Below are positions 52,891-63,251 of a stretch of 64,000 bases of DNA, piece by piece. The translations under genes were made by a program, and so were the position numbers. Below the pieces are notes generated by a model. The model was given only the letters and a program-made list of their open reading frames with translations, searched no databases and was not told the DNA's origin. Position 1 is the first letter of the stretch, and every line of letters starts with the position of its first letter. This stretch comes from Hyphomicrobiales bacterium (GTDB lineage: Bacteria > Pseudomonadota > Alphaproteobacteria > Rhizobiales > Beijerinckiaceae): assembly GCA_027489535.1 (NCBI GenBank), contig JAIXZO010000021.1, positions 62,001 through 126,000 on the forward strand, written 5' to 3'.

Positions 52891-55317
52891 TCAGCCGCGC
52901 AGCGCGGCCCCGGTCTTCTTGGTGACCTCGGCGACGATCTTGCCGGCGACGGCCTCGATTTCCACGTCCGTCAGCGTCTTTTCCAAGGGCTGCAGCGTCA
53001 CGGCGATGGCCACCGACTTCTTGCCCTCGGGCACGCCCGTGCCGCGATAGACGTCGAACACCGTGATCTCGCTCACCAGCGTCCGCTCGGCGGCCTGCGC
53101 GGCCTTGAGAATGTCGGCGGCGGCGACCGCCTCGTCCACGACGAAGGCAAAGTCGCGTTCGACCGGCTGGAAGTCGGACAACGTCAGCTTCGGTTTGACC
53201 TTGGTCGGCTTGGCCTTGGGAGGCGGCAACCGGTCGAGGATGATCTCGACGGCCACCATCGGACCCTTGGCGTCCAACGCTTCCAAGGTACGCGGATGCA
53301 GTTCCCCGAACGCGCCGATCACCACCTTGGGACCGAATTGCAGCGTCGCCGAGCGGCCGGGGTGGAACCAAGCCGGGCCGCCGGGTACCACCTGCAATCC
53401 GCCCGTTGGTACGCCGAGCGCTTCGAGCAGAGCGAAGGCATCGGCCTTGGCGTCGAAGGCGTCGACCGAGTCCGCGGCCTCGCCCCAGAAGCGTCCCGAT
53501 CCTTCGGGGCGCGCCTGCGCGCGGCGCACGGCCGAAGCCGCGATGGTCTGATCTTCGGGCGCGTCGCCCGCGAACACCTGTCCCACCTCGAACAGGGCCG
53601 CGTCGGGAATGGCGCGGTCGGCATTGCGCTGCGCGGCCTTGATCAGACCCGGCAGCAGGCTCGGCCGCATGTCGGACAGGTCGGACGCGATCGGGTTGGC
53701 GAGCGCCAAGGCCGGCGAGCCGCCGCCGAAATGCTCGGCCTCGGCCTTGCCGATGAACGACCAGGTGACCGCTTCCATGAGCCCGCGCGCGGCGAACGCA
53801 CGCTTGGCGGCCCGGGTGCGCTTCTGGATCAACGTCAGCACGGGGGCGGCAACGGTCTGCGGATCGCGGAAGAAGGGCGTGGAGGTCACGCGGTCGATGC
53901 CCGCGATGCGGATGACCTCTTCGACGATGTCGGCCTTCGCGTCCACGTCCGGACGCCAGCTCGGCACCTTCACTTCGACCGTCGAACCCGCACCGTGAAC
54001 GGCGAAGCCGAGCGCGTCCAACGTGCGGCGCATTTCCGCTTCGGGAACGTCCACGCCCGTCAGGCGCTTCACCTCGGAGAAGGGAAAGGCGACGGTCTTG
54101 GCCGGGACGGGAACCGCGCCCGCGACATGCGTGCCGGTGGGCTCGCCGCCGCAGAGATCGAGCACCATCCGCGTCGCCATCTCAACGCCGGGGATGCAGA
54201 AGGCCGGGTCCACGCCGCGCTCGAAGCGGTAGCGCGCGTCCGTGTTGATGCCGAGCGAACGGCCCGACCGCGCGATGTTCAGCGGGTCCCAGAGCGCAGA
54301 TTCGATCAACACATCTGTGGTATTCTCGTCGCAGCCGGAATGCTCACCGCCCATGATGCCGGCGATGCTCTCGACGCCGTTCTCGTCGGCGATGACGACC
54401 GTTCCCGCTTCGAGCTTGTAGGTCTTGCCGTCGAGCGCAAGCACCTCCTCGCCGTCCTTGGCGCGGCGCACCGTGAGCGCGCCCTTCACCTTGGCTGCGT
54501 CGAACACGTGCAGCGGCCGTCCGCGGTCGAAGGTGATGTAATTGGTGATGTCGACCAGCGCGTTGATCGGACGAAGGCCGATGGCCTTTAACCGGCGCTG
54601 CATCCAATCCGGGCTCGGGCCGTTCTTGACGCCGCGCACGAGGCGCAGCGCGAAGGCGGGAGCGAGGTGCCTGTCGTCCACCGCGAAGTCGAGCGAGACC
54701 GCCACCGGGCACTCGCCCTTGCCGGGGACAGGCGCGGAGGCGACGTCCGGCTTCAGCGTGCCGAGGCCCGCCGCCGCGAGATCGCGCGCGATGCCGCGGA
54801 TGCCGAGCGCGTCGGACCGGTTGGGCGTCACCGCCACGTCGATCACCGGATCGTCGACATGCGCGTAATCGACGTAGCGCACGCCCACGGGCGCGTCGGC
54901 CGGCAGGTCGATGATGCCCTCATGGTCCTCGCTGAGGCCCAGCTCGAACGCGGAGCAGAGCATGCCCGCGCTCTCGACGCCGCGCACCACGCCTACGCCG
55001 ATCGTGATGTTCTTGCCGGGGATGAACGTGCCGGGCGGCGAGAACACGCTCTTCATGCCCGTGCGCGCGTTGGGCGCGCCGCACACGACCTGCACCGGCT
55101 TGCCGTCTCCGGTGTCGACGATGCAGACGCGAAGCCGGTCGGCGTTCGGATGCTGCTCGGCGGAGATCACAAAGGCGGTGATGTAGGGCGCGAGCGCCTT
55201 CGCCGGATCCTCGACGCCTTCGACCTCGAGTCCGACCCGGGTCAGCGCATCGACGATCTCGTCGAGCGACGCCGTGGTGTCGAGGTGATCCTTGAGCCAG
55301 GAGAGAGTGAATTTCAT
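52891..55317 (-). CDS. pheT: Phenylalanine-tRNA ligase subunit beta
   Basis: 808 residues, full length. [20 protein letters not shown] at the start, the EMAP/tRNA-binding region ([15 protein letters not shown]-like), B3/B4 editing domain, B5 and the C-terminal ferredoxin-fold anticodon-binding domain ([21 protein letters not shown]) follow in order. The alpha2-beta2 enzyme charges tRNA-Phe. It lies 10 bp downstream of pheS. Confidence 0.97.
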   Translation of the reverse strand: MKFTLSWLKDHLDTTASLDEIVDALTRVGLEVEGVEDPAKALAPYITAFVISAEQHPNADRLRVCIVDTGDGKPVQVVCGAPNARTGMKSVFSPPGTFIPGKNITIGVGVVRGVESAGMLCSAFELGLSEDHEGIIDLPADAPVGVRYVDYAHVDDPVIDVAVTPNRSDALGIRGIARDLAAAGLGTLKPDVASAPVPGKGECPVAVSLDFAVDDRHLAPAFALRLVRGVKNGPSPDWMQRRLKAIGLRPINALVDITNYITFDRGRPLHVFDAAKVKGALTVRRAKDGEEVLALDGKTYKLEAGTVVIADENGVESIAGIMGGEHSGCDENTTDVLIESALWDPLNIARSGRSLGINTDARYRFERGVDPAFCIPGVEMATRMVLDLCGGEPTGTHVAGAVPVPAKTVAFPFSEVKRLTGVDVPEAEMRRTLDALGFAVHGAGSTVEVKVPSWRPDVDAKADIVEEVIRIAGIDRVTSTPFFRDPQTVAAPVLTLIQKRTRAAKRAFAARGLMEAVTWSFIGKAEAEHFGGGSPALALANPIASDLSDMRPSLLPGLIKAAQRNADRAIPDAALFEVGQVFAGDAPEDQTIAASAVRRAQARPEGSGRFWGEAADSVDAFDAKADAFALLEALGVPTGGLQVVPGGPAWFHPGRSATLQFGPKVVIGAFGELHPRTLEALDAKGPMVAVEIILDRLPPPKAKPTKVKPKLTLSDFQPVERDFAFVVDEAVAAADILKAAQAAERTLVSEITVFDVYRGTGVPEGKKSVAIAVTLQPLEKTLTDVEIEAVAGKIVAEVTKKTGAALRG

Positions 55318-55327
55318 GATCGCCTCC

Positions 55328-56410
55328 TTACGCGCTCAACCCGCCTGCCAGCGTGGGCAGGTCGAGGGGACGGAAGCCGTAATGGGAGAGCCAGCGCATG
55401 TCGGCCTCGAAGAAGGGGCGCAGGTCCGGCATGCCGTATTTGAGCATGGCGATGCGGTCGATGCCCATGCCCCAGGCGAAGCCCTGATATTCGTCGGGAT
55501 CCAGCCCGCAATGGCGGATTACGTTGGGGTGCACCATGCCGCAGCCCAAGATCTCCAGCCAATCCTCGCCCTCGCCGAAGCGGATCTCGCCGCCCTTGCG
55601 CGAGCACTGGATGTCCACTTCCGCCGACGGCTCGGTGAAGGGGAAGAAGGACGGCCGGAACCGCATCTTCACGTCGGAGACCTCGAAGAACGCCTTGCAG
55701 AACTCCTCGAGGATCCATTTCAGGTGGCCCATATGCGAGCCCTTGTCGATGACGAGACCCTCCACCTGATGGAACATCGGCGTGTGGGTCTGGTCGGAGT
55801 CGCAGCGATAGGTGCGGCCGGGAATGATGACCCGGATCGGCGGCTTCTGCGACGTCATCGTGCGGATCTGCACCGGGCTCGTATGCGTGCGCAGCAGCTT
55901 GCGCTCGCCCGTCGCGTCCGGGTTGAAGAAGAACGTGTCGTGCATCTCGCGCGCCGGATGCCCGACGGGGAAGTTCAGCGCCGTGAAGTTGTAGAAGTCC
56001 GTCTCGATGTCCGGGCCTTCCGCCACCGCGAAGCCCATGTCCGCGAAGATGGCGGTCAGTTCGTCGATGACCTGACTGATCGGATGGATGCGTCCGCGGG
56101 CATTGTCGGAGGGCCGCACCGGCAGCGTCACGTCCACGCGTTCGGCGGCGAGGCGCGCGTCGAGCGCGGCGTCCTTCAGCCCGCTGCGCTTCTCCGCCAA
56201 GGCGGCGGTGACGCGGTCGCGAAGGCCGTTGATGAGCGGACCCTTCTCCTTGCGCTCGTCGGGCGTCATGGACCCGAGCGTCTTGAGGAGCCCGGAGACC
56301 GAACCGGCCTTGCCGAGCGCGGCGATGCGCACGGCTTCCAGCGCGGCCTCGTCGGCGGAAACGGCGACGGCGGAAAGGATTTCGGCTTCGAGGGCTGCGA
56401 TATCGGACAT
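55328..56410 (-). CDS. pheS: Phenylalanine-tRNA ligase subunit alpha
   Basis: About 360 residues of the class II aminoacyl-tRNA synthetase type. The N-terminal coiled-coil is followed by motif 2-like [22 protein letters not shown] and motif 3 [17 protein letters not shown]. Two adjacent ATGs (56413 and 56410) are possible starts; I use 56410 ([12 protein letters not shown]). It lies in the rpmI-rplT-pheS-pheT order with a terminator between rplT and pheS, so pheST may have its own promoter near the inverted repeat at 56497-56515. Confidence 0.97.
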   Translation of the reverse strand: MSDIAALEAEILSAVAVSADEAALEAVRIAALGKAGSVSGLLKTLGSMTPDERKEKGPLINGLRDRVTAALAEKRSGLKDAALDARLAAERVDVTLPVRPSDNARGRIHPISQVIDELTAIFADMGFAVAEGPDIETDFYNFTALNFPVGHPAREMHDTFFFNPDATGERKLLRTHTSPVQIRTMTSQKPPIRVIIPGRTYRCDSDQTHTPMFHQVEGLVIDKGSHMGHLKWILEEFCKAFFEVSDVKMRFRPSFFPFTEPSAEVDIQCSRKGGEIRFGEGEDWLEILGCGMVHPNVIRHCGLDPDEYQGFAWGMGIDRIAMLKYGMPDLRPFFEADMRWLSHYGFRPLDLPTLAGGLSA

Positions 56411-56496
56411 CATGGAACCGTGAAGCGAGGCGCGCGGGCGCGCGCGGAACGTCGGCGCGGCTTTTGCCACGCGGGAGGGTGCATGTCGAGTGAGAG

Positions 56497-56515
56497 GCGG
56501 GTCGGACCGACCCGC
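56497..56515. promoter_or_regulatory. Inverted repeat in the rplT-pheS gap
   Basis: GCGGGTCGG (56497-56505) and CCGACCCGC (56507-56515) form a perfect 9-bp inverted repeat around one base. It lies between the rplT terminator and pheS. It could be an operator or an RNA hairpin; nothing links it to phenylalanine control directly. Confidence 0.4.
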
Positions 56516-56539
56516 TCGGTCCCCTCGCCTACGAAAAAA

Positions 56540-56557
56540 GCCCGCCTTGCGGCGGGC
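56540..56557 (-). terminator. Intrinsic terminator after rplT
   Basis: GCCCGCC (56540-56546) and GGCGGGC (56551-56557) form a stem with a 4-base loop; on the minus strand a T-run (complement of AAAAAA at 56534-56539) follows. It ends the rpmI-rplT transcript. Confidence 0.9.
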
Positions 56558-56584
56558 CTTTTCTCGTTCGAACTGCGCGTTCGT

Positions 56585-56950
56585 TCAGGCTGCGGCCGGG
56601 ACGTGGGCCTTGGCCTTCTCGACCAGGGCCGCGAAGGCCTCCGGCTGCGTGATCGCGAGATCGGAGAGGACCTTGCGGTCCACCTCGATGCCGGCCTTGT
56701 TGAGGCCGTCGATGAAACGCGAATAGACAAGGCCGTGCTCGCGCACGGCGGCGTTCAGACGCTGGATCCACAAAGCGCGGATGGTGCGCTTCTTGGCCTT
56801 GCGGTCGCGGGTCGCGAACTGCATGGCCCGATCGACGGCCGCCTTCGCGGCGCGGATCGTATTCTTGCGACGACCGTAAAAGCCCTTGGCGGCCTTGAGG
56901 GTCTTCTTGTGCTTGGCGTGGGACGTTACGCCCCGTTTCACGCGTGCCAT
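56585..56950 (-). CDS. rplT: Large ribosomal subunit protein bL20
   Basis: 121 residues. [20 protein letters not shown] and the middle [21 protein letters not shown] are standard L20 sequence. It binds 23S rRNA early in 50S assembly and in several bacteria represses its own operon by binding the leader. Start ATG 56950, 35 bp after rpmI. Confidence 0.98.
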   Translation of the reverse strand: MARVKRGVTSHAKHKKTLKAAKGFYGRRKNTIRAAKAAVDRAMQFATRDRKAKKRTIRALWIQRLNAAVREHGLVYSRFIDGLNKAGIEVDRKVLSDLAITQPEAFAALVEKAKAHVPAAA

Positions 56951-56985
56951 GGCTGATCTCTCCTGATGTTGAAATGCCCGGGCGA

Positions 56986-57186
56986 TCAGCCGTTGGGCAG
57001 GAAATACTTCTTCACGTTGGCCGCATCGCCCTCGAAGAGGACGGCCGTGCCGCGGTGGTTGCGGATCTGCTTGTTCGTACGCTTGATCATGCCATGGCGC
57101 TTGCCGGCCTGAGCGTACATCACCTTTCCGGTCCCGGTGATCTTGAACCGCTTTTTGGCGGCCGCCTTCGTCTTGATCTTGGGCAT
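56986..57186 (-). CDS. rpmI: Large ribosomal subunit protein bL35
   Basis: 66 residues, standard length: [53 protein letters not shown] precedes the ATG. First gene of the rpmI-rplT pair; infC is not in the window. A structured leader with two hairpins lies upstream. Confidence 0.98.
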   Translation of the reverse strand: MPKIKTKAAAKKRFKITGTGKVMYAQAGKRHGMIKRTNKQIRNHRGTAVLFEGDAANVKKYFLPNG

Positions 57187-57200
57187 TTTGCTCTCCGTCT

Positions 57201-57218
57201 GGACGGCGTGAACCGTCC
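57201..57218 (-). promoter_or_regulatory. Hairpin next to the rpmI ribosome-binding site
   Basis: GGACGG (57201-57206) and CCGTCC (57213-57218) form a 6-bp stem with a 6-base loop ending 14 bp from the rpmI start, close to its Shine-Dalgarno. It could control translation of rpmI-rplT. The fold was judged by eye. Confidence 0.45.
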
Positions 57219-57271
57219 GGTATTCGTCCTGACGGCCGTTGCCGACCGTTTCGCATCGTCATGAGCGAAAA

Positions 57272-57309
57272 AGAACCGCCACGGCAGCCCTTGTGAGCCG
57301 GGCGGTTCT
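57272..57309 (-). promoter_or_regulatory. Attenuator-like hairpin in the rpmI-rplT leader
   Basis: On the minus strand AGAACCGCC (57309-57301) and GGCGGTTCT (57280-57272) form a 9-bp stem with a 20-base loop, followed at once by a T-rich stretch (TTTTTC). This is terminator-shaped and lies about 86 bp before the rpmI ATG with no gene upstream on that strand, so leader attenuation of the ribosomal operon is likely. Confidence 0.6.
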
Positions 57310-57421
57310 GAGCCGTGGGCTATAGCGGCTATGGCGAGGGAATGCAACGGCATCTCCCTGCGATTGCCCTCCCCGCCGGGGGCGGCTACTCCTTCGGCAA
57401 AAGACTTCACGGGAGAAACGC

Positions 57422-59047
57422 ATGGCGGACGCAGGGCAGAACGAAGGAACCTACGACTATATCGTCGTCGGCGCGGGTTCCGCCGGCTGCGTGCTGGCCA
57501 ATCGCCTCTCCGCCGATCCGAAAAACCGCGTGCTGCTGCTCGAGGCGGGCGGCCGGGACAATTGGATCTGGTTTCACATTCCGGTGGGCTACCTCTTCGC
57601 CATCGGCAATCCGCGCGCCGACTGGCTGCTGAAGACGGAGCCCGAAGCCGGGCTCGGCGGACGCGCCATCGCCTATCCGCGCGGCAAGGTCATCGGCGGC
57701 TCGTCGGCCATCAACGCGATGATCTACATGCGCGGCCAGGCGGCGGATTACAACGGCTGGCGGCAGCTCGGCCTCGAAGGCTGGGGCTGGGACGACGTGC
57801 TGCCGCATTTTCTCAAGCATGAAGATCACGTCGCGCCGCCCAACGCGCTGCATCGCTCCGGCGGCGAGTGGCGCGTGGAATATCCGCGCATGCGCTGGGA
57901 AATTCTGGATTCCTTCCGCGATGCGGCCGAGCAATACGGCATCCCGAAGGTCGACGACTTCAACACCGGCGACAACACCGGCTCGTCCTATTTTCAGGTG
58001 AATCAGAAGAACGGCAGGCGCTGGAGTGCGGCGCGCGGCTTCCTCAAGCCCGTGCTCGACCGTCCCAATCTGCGGCTCGAGACCGGCGTACGCGTCGACC
58101 GCGTGATCGTCGAGAACGGCCGGGCGACCGGCATCGCCTACGTCCAGAACGGCAAGACGAAGACCGCCAAGGCTTCGGGCGAGGTGATCTTGGCGGCGGG
58201 CGCGGTCGGGTCTCCGCAGCTGCTGCAGCTCTCGGGCATCGGCCCGGCAGACCTGCTGCAGCGACACGGCATCGCCGTGCAGGCGGACGTGCCGGGCGTC
58301 GGCGAGAACCTGCAGGATCATCTGCAGATCCGCCCCGTCTACAAGGTTTCGGGCGTGAAGACGCTCAATATGGAATACCGCTCGCTGATCAAGCGGGCGC
58401 TGATGGGGCTGGAATATGCGGCGTTCCGGCGGGGCCCGCTGACCATGGCCCCGTCGCAGCTCGGCGCGTTCACGAAATCGTCCGACGACTATGCGACGCC
58501 GAATCTGCAATTCCATGTGCAGCCGCTGTCGCTCGACAAGTTCGGCGAGCCCATGCACGACTTCCCGGCCTTCACCGCGAGCGTCTGCAATCTGCGCCCC
58601 GCCAGCCGCGGCTCGATCCGTATCACCGGCCCGGACGCCTCCGCCCCGCCCGCCATCGCGCCGAACTACCTCTCGGCCGAGGAGGACAGGCGCGTCGCGG
58701 CGGACGCGCTGCGCATCGTGCGCAAGGTGGTGGGGCAGCCGGCGCTCGCGAAATACAAGCCGGAGGAATACAAGCCCGGCGCGCATCTGGTGTCCGACGA
58801 GGACCTGGCGCTCGGGGCCGGACAGGTCGCCTCCACCATCTTCCACCCGGTCGGCACGGCGAAGATGGGGACCGATGACGACCGCATGGCGGTTCTCGAC
58901 GCCCGCCTGCGCGTGCGCGGCATCTCCGGCCTGCGCGTGATCGACGCTTCGGCCATGCCGCGGATCACGTCGGGGAACACCAATTCCCCGACGATCATGA
59001 TTGCGGAAAAGGGTGCGGCGATGATCTTGGAAGATGCCCGCCGCTGA
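57422..59047 (+). CDS. GMC family FAD-dependent oxidoreductase (choline/alcohol dehydrogenase-like)
   Basis: 541 residues of the glucose-methanol-choline family. FAD-binding [17 protein letters not shown] and LLLEAGGRD at the N-terminus, [34 protein letters not shown] (GMC signature 2) and the active-site His in [12 protein letters not shown] with [12 protein letters not shown] are present. Close to BetA-like and alcohol dehydrogenases; the substrate is not known. GGAGAAACGC precedes the ATG at 57422. No betaine genes accompany it, so choline use is unlikely to be proven from context. Confidence 0.92.
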   Translation: MADAGQNEGTYDYIVVGAGSAGCVLANRLSADPKNRVLLLEAGGRDNWIWFHIPVGYLFAIGNPRADWLLKTEPEAGLGGRAIAYPRGKVIGGSSAINAMIYMRGQAADYNGWRQLGLEGWGWDDVLPHFLKHEDHVAPPNALHRSGGEWRVEYPRMRWEILDSFRDAAEQYGIPKVDDFNTGDNTGSSYFQVNQKNGRRWSAARGFLKPVLDRPNLRLETGVRVDRVIVENGRATGIAYVQNGKTKTAKASGEVILAAGAVGSPQLLQLSGIGPADLLQRHGIAVQADVPGVGENLQDHLQIRPVYKVSGVKTLNMEYRSLIKRALMGLEYAAFRRGPLTMAPSQLGAFTKSSDDYATPNLQFHVQPLSLDKFGEPMHDFPAFTASVCNLRPASRGSIRITGPDASAPPAIAPNYLSAEEDRRVAADALRIVRKVVGQPALAKYKPEEYKPGAHLVSDEDLALGAGQVASTIFHPVGTAKMGTDDDRMAVLDARLRVRGISGLRVIDASAMPRITSGNTNSPTIMIAEKGAAMILEDARR

Positions 59048-59053
59048 GGCCCG

Positions 59054-59812
59054 TCAGCCGCGACCGACGAGCGGCATGGTGGTGGCCATGACCGTCATCG
59101 TGAACACGTTGGCCTCGGGCGGCAGGCTCGCCATGTAGACGACGGCGTTCGCCACGTTCTGCACGTCCATGACGGGCTCGGGGGCCAAGGTGCCGTTGGC
59201 CTGCGGCACGCCCTTGAGCATCGCGGCCGTCATGTTGCTGGCGGCATTGCCGATGTCGATCTGGCCGACGGCGATGTTGTATTTCCGCCCGTCGAGCGAG
59301 GCGGCCTTGGTGACGCCCGTCACCGCATGCTTCGTCGCGGCATAGGCGACGGAGTTCGGACGCGGCGACTGCGCCGAAATCGAGCCGTTGTTGATGATGC
59401 GGCCGCCCTGCGGCGACTGGGCCTTCATCATGCGGAACGCGCCCTGCGTGCAAAGGAACACGGCCGTCAGATTGACGTTCACCACGGCCTGCCAATCGGA
59501 GAATTCGAGATCTTCCAGCAGCACGCCCGGGGCGTTCGCGCCGGCATTGTTGAAGACCACGTCGATGCGGCCGAAGTTGGCCTTGATCGCCGCGAACAGG
59601 CCGTCGACCTCGGCGGGGATCGTCAGATCGGCGGCATGGACCATCGCCGAACCCGGCGCACCGGCACCCAGCTTCGCGGTTTCCTCCAGCGCGTCCTTGC
59701 GGCGGCCGGTAAGCACGACGGCATAGCCCTCGTTCATCAGCGCAAGCGCGGCGGCGCGCCCGATCCCCGAACCCGAACCCGTCACCAGCGCGATCTTGCC
59801 CTGACCCGTCAT
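59054..59812 (-). CDS. SDR family oxidoreductase
   Basis: 252 residues, classical short-chain dehydrogenase. Cofactor motif [16 protein letters not shown], the NNAGAN region, catalytic Ser in [11 protein letters not shown] and the YxxxK in [10 protein letters not shown]. The GRRKD basic residues after beta-2 hint at NADP(H). The catalytic substrate is unknown; convergent with the GMC gene, 6 bp between the stops. Confidence 0.92.
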   Translation of the reverse strand: MTGQGKIALVTGSGSGIGRAAALALMNEGYAVVLTGRRKDALEETAKLGAGAPGSAMVHAADLTIPAEVDGLFAAIKANFGRIDVVFNNAGANAPGVLLEDLEFSDWQAVVNVNLTAVFLCTQGAFRMMKAQSPQGGRIINNGSISAQSPRPNSVAYAATKHAVTGVTKAASLDGRKYNIAVGQIDIGNAASNMTAAMLKGVPQANGTLAPEPVMDVQNVANAVVYMASLPPEANVFTMTVMATTMPLVGRG

Positions 59813-59967
59813 TGCGTCGTCCTCCTCGGCTCTTTGGCCGGATGCTCTTTTTGTCTCGGCGGGAACCCCGCCCTCTCGGGCGCGGATCCTATGCGAAGTT
59901 GCGCGCTTCGGTCACGCCCGAAACGCGGGCGCAGCCGTTTCCGAACGCCCGTCGCGCCACCCGAGGG

Positions 59968-60720
59968 TCACGGCAGCGAACGCTCGTAGGAAATGGTTTC
60001 GAAGCGCATGGAGCGCGCGTCCACCATGAGCAACCGTCCGACCAACGGCTCGCCGAACGGCACGACGGCGCGGATCACTTCCAAGGCCATCAAGCTGCCC
60101 ATCACGCCCGCCAACGCGCCGAGCACGCCGGCTTCCGAGCAACTCGGGACGGCACCGGGCGGCGGGGGAGACGGGAACAGGCAGCGATAGGTCGGATTCG
60201 GCTTGCCGTCGGGCCCGGTCTCGTGGGCGCGAATGGTGGTCAACGTCGCGTCGAACACGCCGAGCGCGGCCGTCACAAGCGGCCTCCCCGCCGCTGCGCA
60301 AGCGTCGGCCACGGCATAGCGCGTCTCGAAATTGTCCGAGCCGTCGGCGACCACGTCGTAGCGGGCGACGAGACCGGGCAGGCCCGCGGCTTCGACACGG
60401 ACCGGATGCGCCTCGATGCGGACATGCGGATTGAGCCGCGCCACCGCGTCCGTCGCGCTGTCCACCTTGCGGCGGCCGAGGTCCGGCGTGCCGTGCAGCA
60501 CCTGACGCTGCAGGTTCGACAGCGACACGACGTCGTCGTCGGCGATGCCGATGGTGCCGACCCCGGCCGCCGCGAGATATTGCAGCAGGGGCGCGCCGAG
60601 CCCGCCCGCGCCGATCACCAGCACGCGCGCGGCCTTCAGCCGCGCCTGACCCGGGCCGCCGATCTCGCGCAGCACGATGTGGCGCGCATAGCGCTCCAAC
60701 TCTTCGGAAGACAAGCTCAT
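59968..60720 (-). CDS. moeB: MoeB/ThiF family adenylyltransferase
   Basis: 250 residues with the E1-like adenylation fold: VLVIGAGGLGAPLLQYLAAAG (nucleotide site), DDDVVSLSNLQRQVLHGTPD and VADGSDNFETRYAVADA. The length and C-terminus without rhodanese domain resemble E. coli MoeB, which activates MoaD for molybdopterin synthesis. Of the two zinc CxxC pairs of MoeB, YRCLFP keeps one Cys and the C-terminal CPVC pair is missing; ThiF or a HesA relative therefore remains possible. Its start overlaps the stop of the upstream isomerase gene (ATGA). Confidence 0.83.
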   Translation of the reverse strand: MSLSSEELERYARHIVLREIGGPGQARLKAARVLVIGAGGLGAPLLQYLAAAGVGTIGIADDDVVSLSNLQRQVLHGTPDLGRRKVDSATDAVARLNPHVRIEAHPVRVEAAGLPGLVARYDVVADGSDNFETRYAVADACAAAGRPLVTAALGVFDATLTTIRAHETGPDGKPNPTYRCLFPSPPPPGAVPSCSEAGVLGALAGVMGSLMALEVIRAVVPFGEPLVGRLLMVDARSMRFETISYERSLP

Positions 60721-61307
60721 CGGCGGCCGCGGGCCCAGTCGCAGGCCTCTTCCAAGCGGTCGTTCCCCCAGAACAGTTCGCCGTCATGCGTCACGAAGGC
60801 GGGCGCGCCGAAAATGCCGAGCCGTTCGGCCTCGGCGGTTTCCTTGCGCAATGCATCCTTCACGAGATCGGTCTTGGCCGCGACGAGCGCCGTCTCGTAG
60901 CCGAAGCCCGCCGCCGCGACCGCCTCGCGCAGCGTGTCCTCCGCATCGATGGCGCGTCCCTCGCAGAACTGCAGGCGATAAATCACCTTGGTGAAATCCG
61001 GCCGCACGTCCTCGGGCAAGGCCAGAGCGACGCGTGCGGCGGGAAGTCCGTTCTGGGGAAAGGGATCGGGGCGCACGAGCGGCAGGCCGAGCCGGTCGCA
61101 CCAACGCTCCATGTCGCGCCACATGTAGCGACCCTTCACGGGATACATGTTGAAGGGTGACGTCGTGTAGCCCTGCGCCTTGAAGATCGCGCCGAGCAGA
61201 AACGGCCGCCACCGCACCGTCACGCCGCGCTCACGCGCGACGGCCTCGACCCGCTCCGCTGCGAGGAACGAGTAGGTGGAGGCGAATTCGTACCAAAAAT
61301 CCAGCAT
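60717..61307 (-). CDS. 2-hydroxychromene-2-carboxylate isomerase family protein (DsbA-like fold)
   Basis: About 196 residues from ATG 61307. LDFWYEFASTYSFLAAERVE, WRPFLLGAIFKAQG and FGAPAFVTHDGELFWGNDRL are typical of the HCCA isomerase/DsbA-like glutathione-dependent family (kappa GST relatives). Members act in naphthalene breakdown or as general GSH-linked isomerases; no aromatic-degradation genes are near, so the role is open. ATGA overlap with moeB. Confidence 0.88.
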   Translation of the reverse strand: MLDFWYEFASTYSFLAAERVEAVARERGVTVRWRPFLLGAIFKAQGYTTSPFNMYPVKGRYMWRDMERWCDRLGLPLVRPDPFPQNGLPAARVALALPEDVRPDFTKVIYRLQFCEGRAIDAEDTLREAVAAAGFGYETALVAAKTDLVKDALRKETAEAERLGIFGAPAFVTHDGELFWGNDRLEEACDWARGRR

Positions 61308-61376
61308 GGGCGATCCCGAACGGCGTTCGGAACCGTAAGCGCGCAAGCCCCCTGCGGACAAGGGGCGGAGCGGCCG

Positions 61377-62303
61377 TCAGGGACCGAAGCCGCCGAGGAA
61401 CATCGGCGCAAAGATCATTGCGACCACGCCGGGCAACAGAAAGCCCGTGATCGGCACGGCCAGTTTGGCGGGCAATTGCAGAGCCTTCCGCTCCAGTTCC
61501 AACATCTGACGCGCCCTGCTTTCGACCGACAATTGCCGCAGAGCCTCTCCGAGCGAGGTGCCGTACCGCTCCGCCTGCTGGATGATGAGCACGAGTTCGT
61601 CGATCTCTTCGATGCCGCACCTGAAGCGAAAATTCTCGTAGGCGATGCGGCGATCGGTGAGATAGGCGATTTCCGCCGCCAGCAGCCGCAATTCGTCCGC
61701 CAGATCCGTCGAACGCCGTTCCACCTCGCTCGTCACGCGACCCAGAGCGGCCTCGAAGGACATGCCCGCCTGAACGCAGATGTAGAGAAGGTCCACCGCA
61801 TCCGGCAGTCCGCTCCGCAAGGCCTCCCGGCGCTCGCCCACATTGATCGTGACTATGAGGTCGGGAATGAAGAAGCAGACGATGCCCAAGGCAACGGCGG
61901 CGCCGTTGCGGATCATGTCGTAGGACGTGCTGAGCGGTTCGATCAGATACTGCGCGGCATCGAATTGCCAGGCGAGCCATGCCGCGATCGGCGGAGCCAC
62001 GATCTTCATGAACAGAACCGCATTCAACGCGTCCCGCCCGCGATTTCCGGAATGGATCAGCTGACGCGAAAGCCTTTCCGCGCCGAAAAACCTGTCCAAC
62101 CCCGCCTTTCGGAACACGCCGACGACCTGAGACTTGTAGTCGTTCGCCTGCACGCCCACCGTCGTCGGGCGGGCGTTCTCCATCGTCCGAAAACGCAGGA
62201 AGGCGAGACGGCCGTCGGCGTAGATCGACATCCCGATCCACGTCAGTCCGGCGGCCATGACGGCAAATCCGAGAGCGGCAAGCAGGGAGTAAACCGGTTC
62301 CAC
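61377..62303 (-). CDS. tadC: Tad pilus assembly membrane protein TadC (type II secretion F family)
   Basis: 308 residues with a GspF-type domain near the centre (LLYICVQAGMSFEAALGRVTS ... QAERYGTSLGEALRQL) and several membrane helices (about 5-27, 108-130, 140-158 and a C-terminal pair). TadC with TadB forms the inner-membrane platform of the Tad (Flp) pilus. It follows tadB by 3 bp on the minus strand. The C-terminus ends GGFGP. Confidence 0.9.
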   Translation of the reverse strand: MEPVYSLLAALGFAVMAAGLTWIGMSIYADGRLAFLRFRTMENARPTTVGVQANDYKSQVVGVFRKAGLDRFFGAERLSRQLIHSGNRGRDALNAVLFMKIVAPPIAAWLAWQFDAAQYLIEPLSTSYDMIRNGAAVALGIVCFFIPDLIVTINVGERREALRSGLPDAVDLLYICVQAGMSFEAALGRVTSEVERRSTDLADELRLLAAEIAYLTDRRIAYENFRFRCGIEEIDELVLIIQQAERYGTSLGEALRQLSVESRARQMLELERKALQLPAKLAVPITGFLLPGVVAMIFAPMFLGGFGP

Positions 62304-62306
62304 GCT

Positions 62307-63251
62307 TCAGACCTTCATGTTGACGAGCTTGAAGACGATAAAGAGTCCGATGAACATCCATGCACAGATGCTGATCAGGATGATGTTGCCCATCCCCGTC
62401 TCGAAGAGCAGACGCGTGCGGTCGGGGAAGGCGCCGTCGATCATCTTGAATGCGGCGAAGGGCATCGCCGTCAGAATGTAGGCGGAGATCTTGCTCTCGG
62501 CAGTGATCGTCCGGATCTTGTCGCGCAGAGCGTTGCGCCCGCGCAGGGTCTGCGAGAACCCGCTCAGGATTTCCGCGATGTTGCCGCCGGTCTGGGTCTG
62601 GATCTGCACGACCGTGCTCAAGAGATGGGTTTCCGGAGTGTTGAGGCGCGTCGCCATCAGCCGGAACGCCTCTGCAAGCGTCCGCCCCACCGCCTGATCC
62701 TGCATCAACGTCCGGAATTCGCCGGCGATAGGCTCCTGCGACTCGTTGGCGACGAGGCGGACGCAGTCGTTCAGGGGCAAGCCTGCCTTTGCGCCGCGAA
62801 TGAGCACGTCGACGGCGCTCGGGAGCTTCTTGTTGAAGAGGGCGATCCGGCGACGTTCAAGAAAGACCAACGCGATCCGCGGCATCGCGAGCGTGACGGC
62901 CAAACCGGCCAAGCCCGCAAAAATGATGTTGCCGAGCCACACGATGATGCCGATGGCCACGATCACGGGCGGGATCGCGACGAAGCTCCAGAAGCGCTGC
63001 GGCGTCCAACCGAGCCCCGCGCGACGCAGCCGCATCGCGATGGTGCCGTCGCTCTCGCGCAGCCCGATGCCGAACGCGCCGGCCGTCATGTTGGCGCGCG
63101 GATCCGATTTCAGCATCGCGTTCCCGGGACCGAGAACGCGGGCCGCGGCACGTGCCGCACCGGTATCGAAAACCCGATCGAAGGCGGCGAACAGAACCAA
63201 ACCCGACGCGAAGGCGAAAACGAGCGCAGAGGCCAGCAATTCCATCGTCAA
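62307..63251 (-). CDS. tadB: Tad pilus assembly membrane protein TadB (type II secretion F family)
   Basis: 314 residues, GspF-type with [20 protein letters not shown] and [19 protein letters not shown] as family hallmarks, one N-terminal membrane helix, a pair near 105-140 and two at the C-terminus. Order cpaF-tadB-tadC with a 4-bp overlap to cpaF marks a tad locus used for surface adhesion. Confidence 0.92.
   Translation of the reverse strand: MTMELLASALVFAFASGLVLFAAFDRVFDTGAARAAARVLGPGNAMLKSDPRANMTAGAFGIGLRESDGTIAMRLRRAGLGWTPQRFWSFVAIPPVIVAIGIIVWLGNIIFAGLAGLAVTLAMPRIALVFLERRRIALFNKKLPSAVDVLIRGAKAGLPLNDCVRLVANESQEPIAGEFRTLMQDQAVGRTLAEAFRLMATRLNTPETHLLSTVVQIQTQTGGNIAEILSGFSQTLRGRNALRDKIRTITAESKISAYILTAMPFAAFKMIDGAFPDRTRLLFETGMGNIILISICAWMFIGLFIVFKLVNMKV

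Noticed and set aside
56410-56484. A 24-codon reading frame whose stop overlaps the pheS ATG, considered as a Phe leader peptide
   Set aside because: It has only one Phe codon, is Arg-rich, and has no good ribosome-binding site or attenuator following it.
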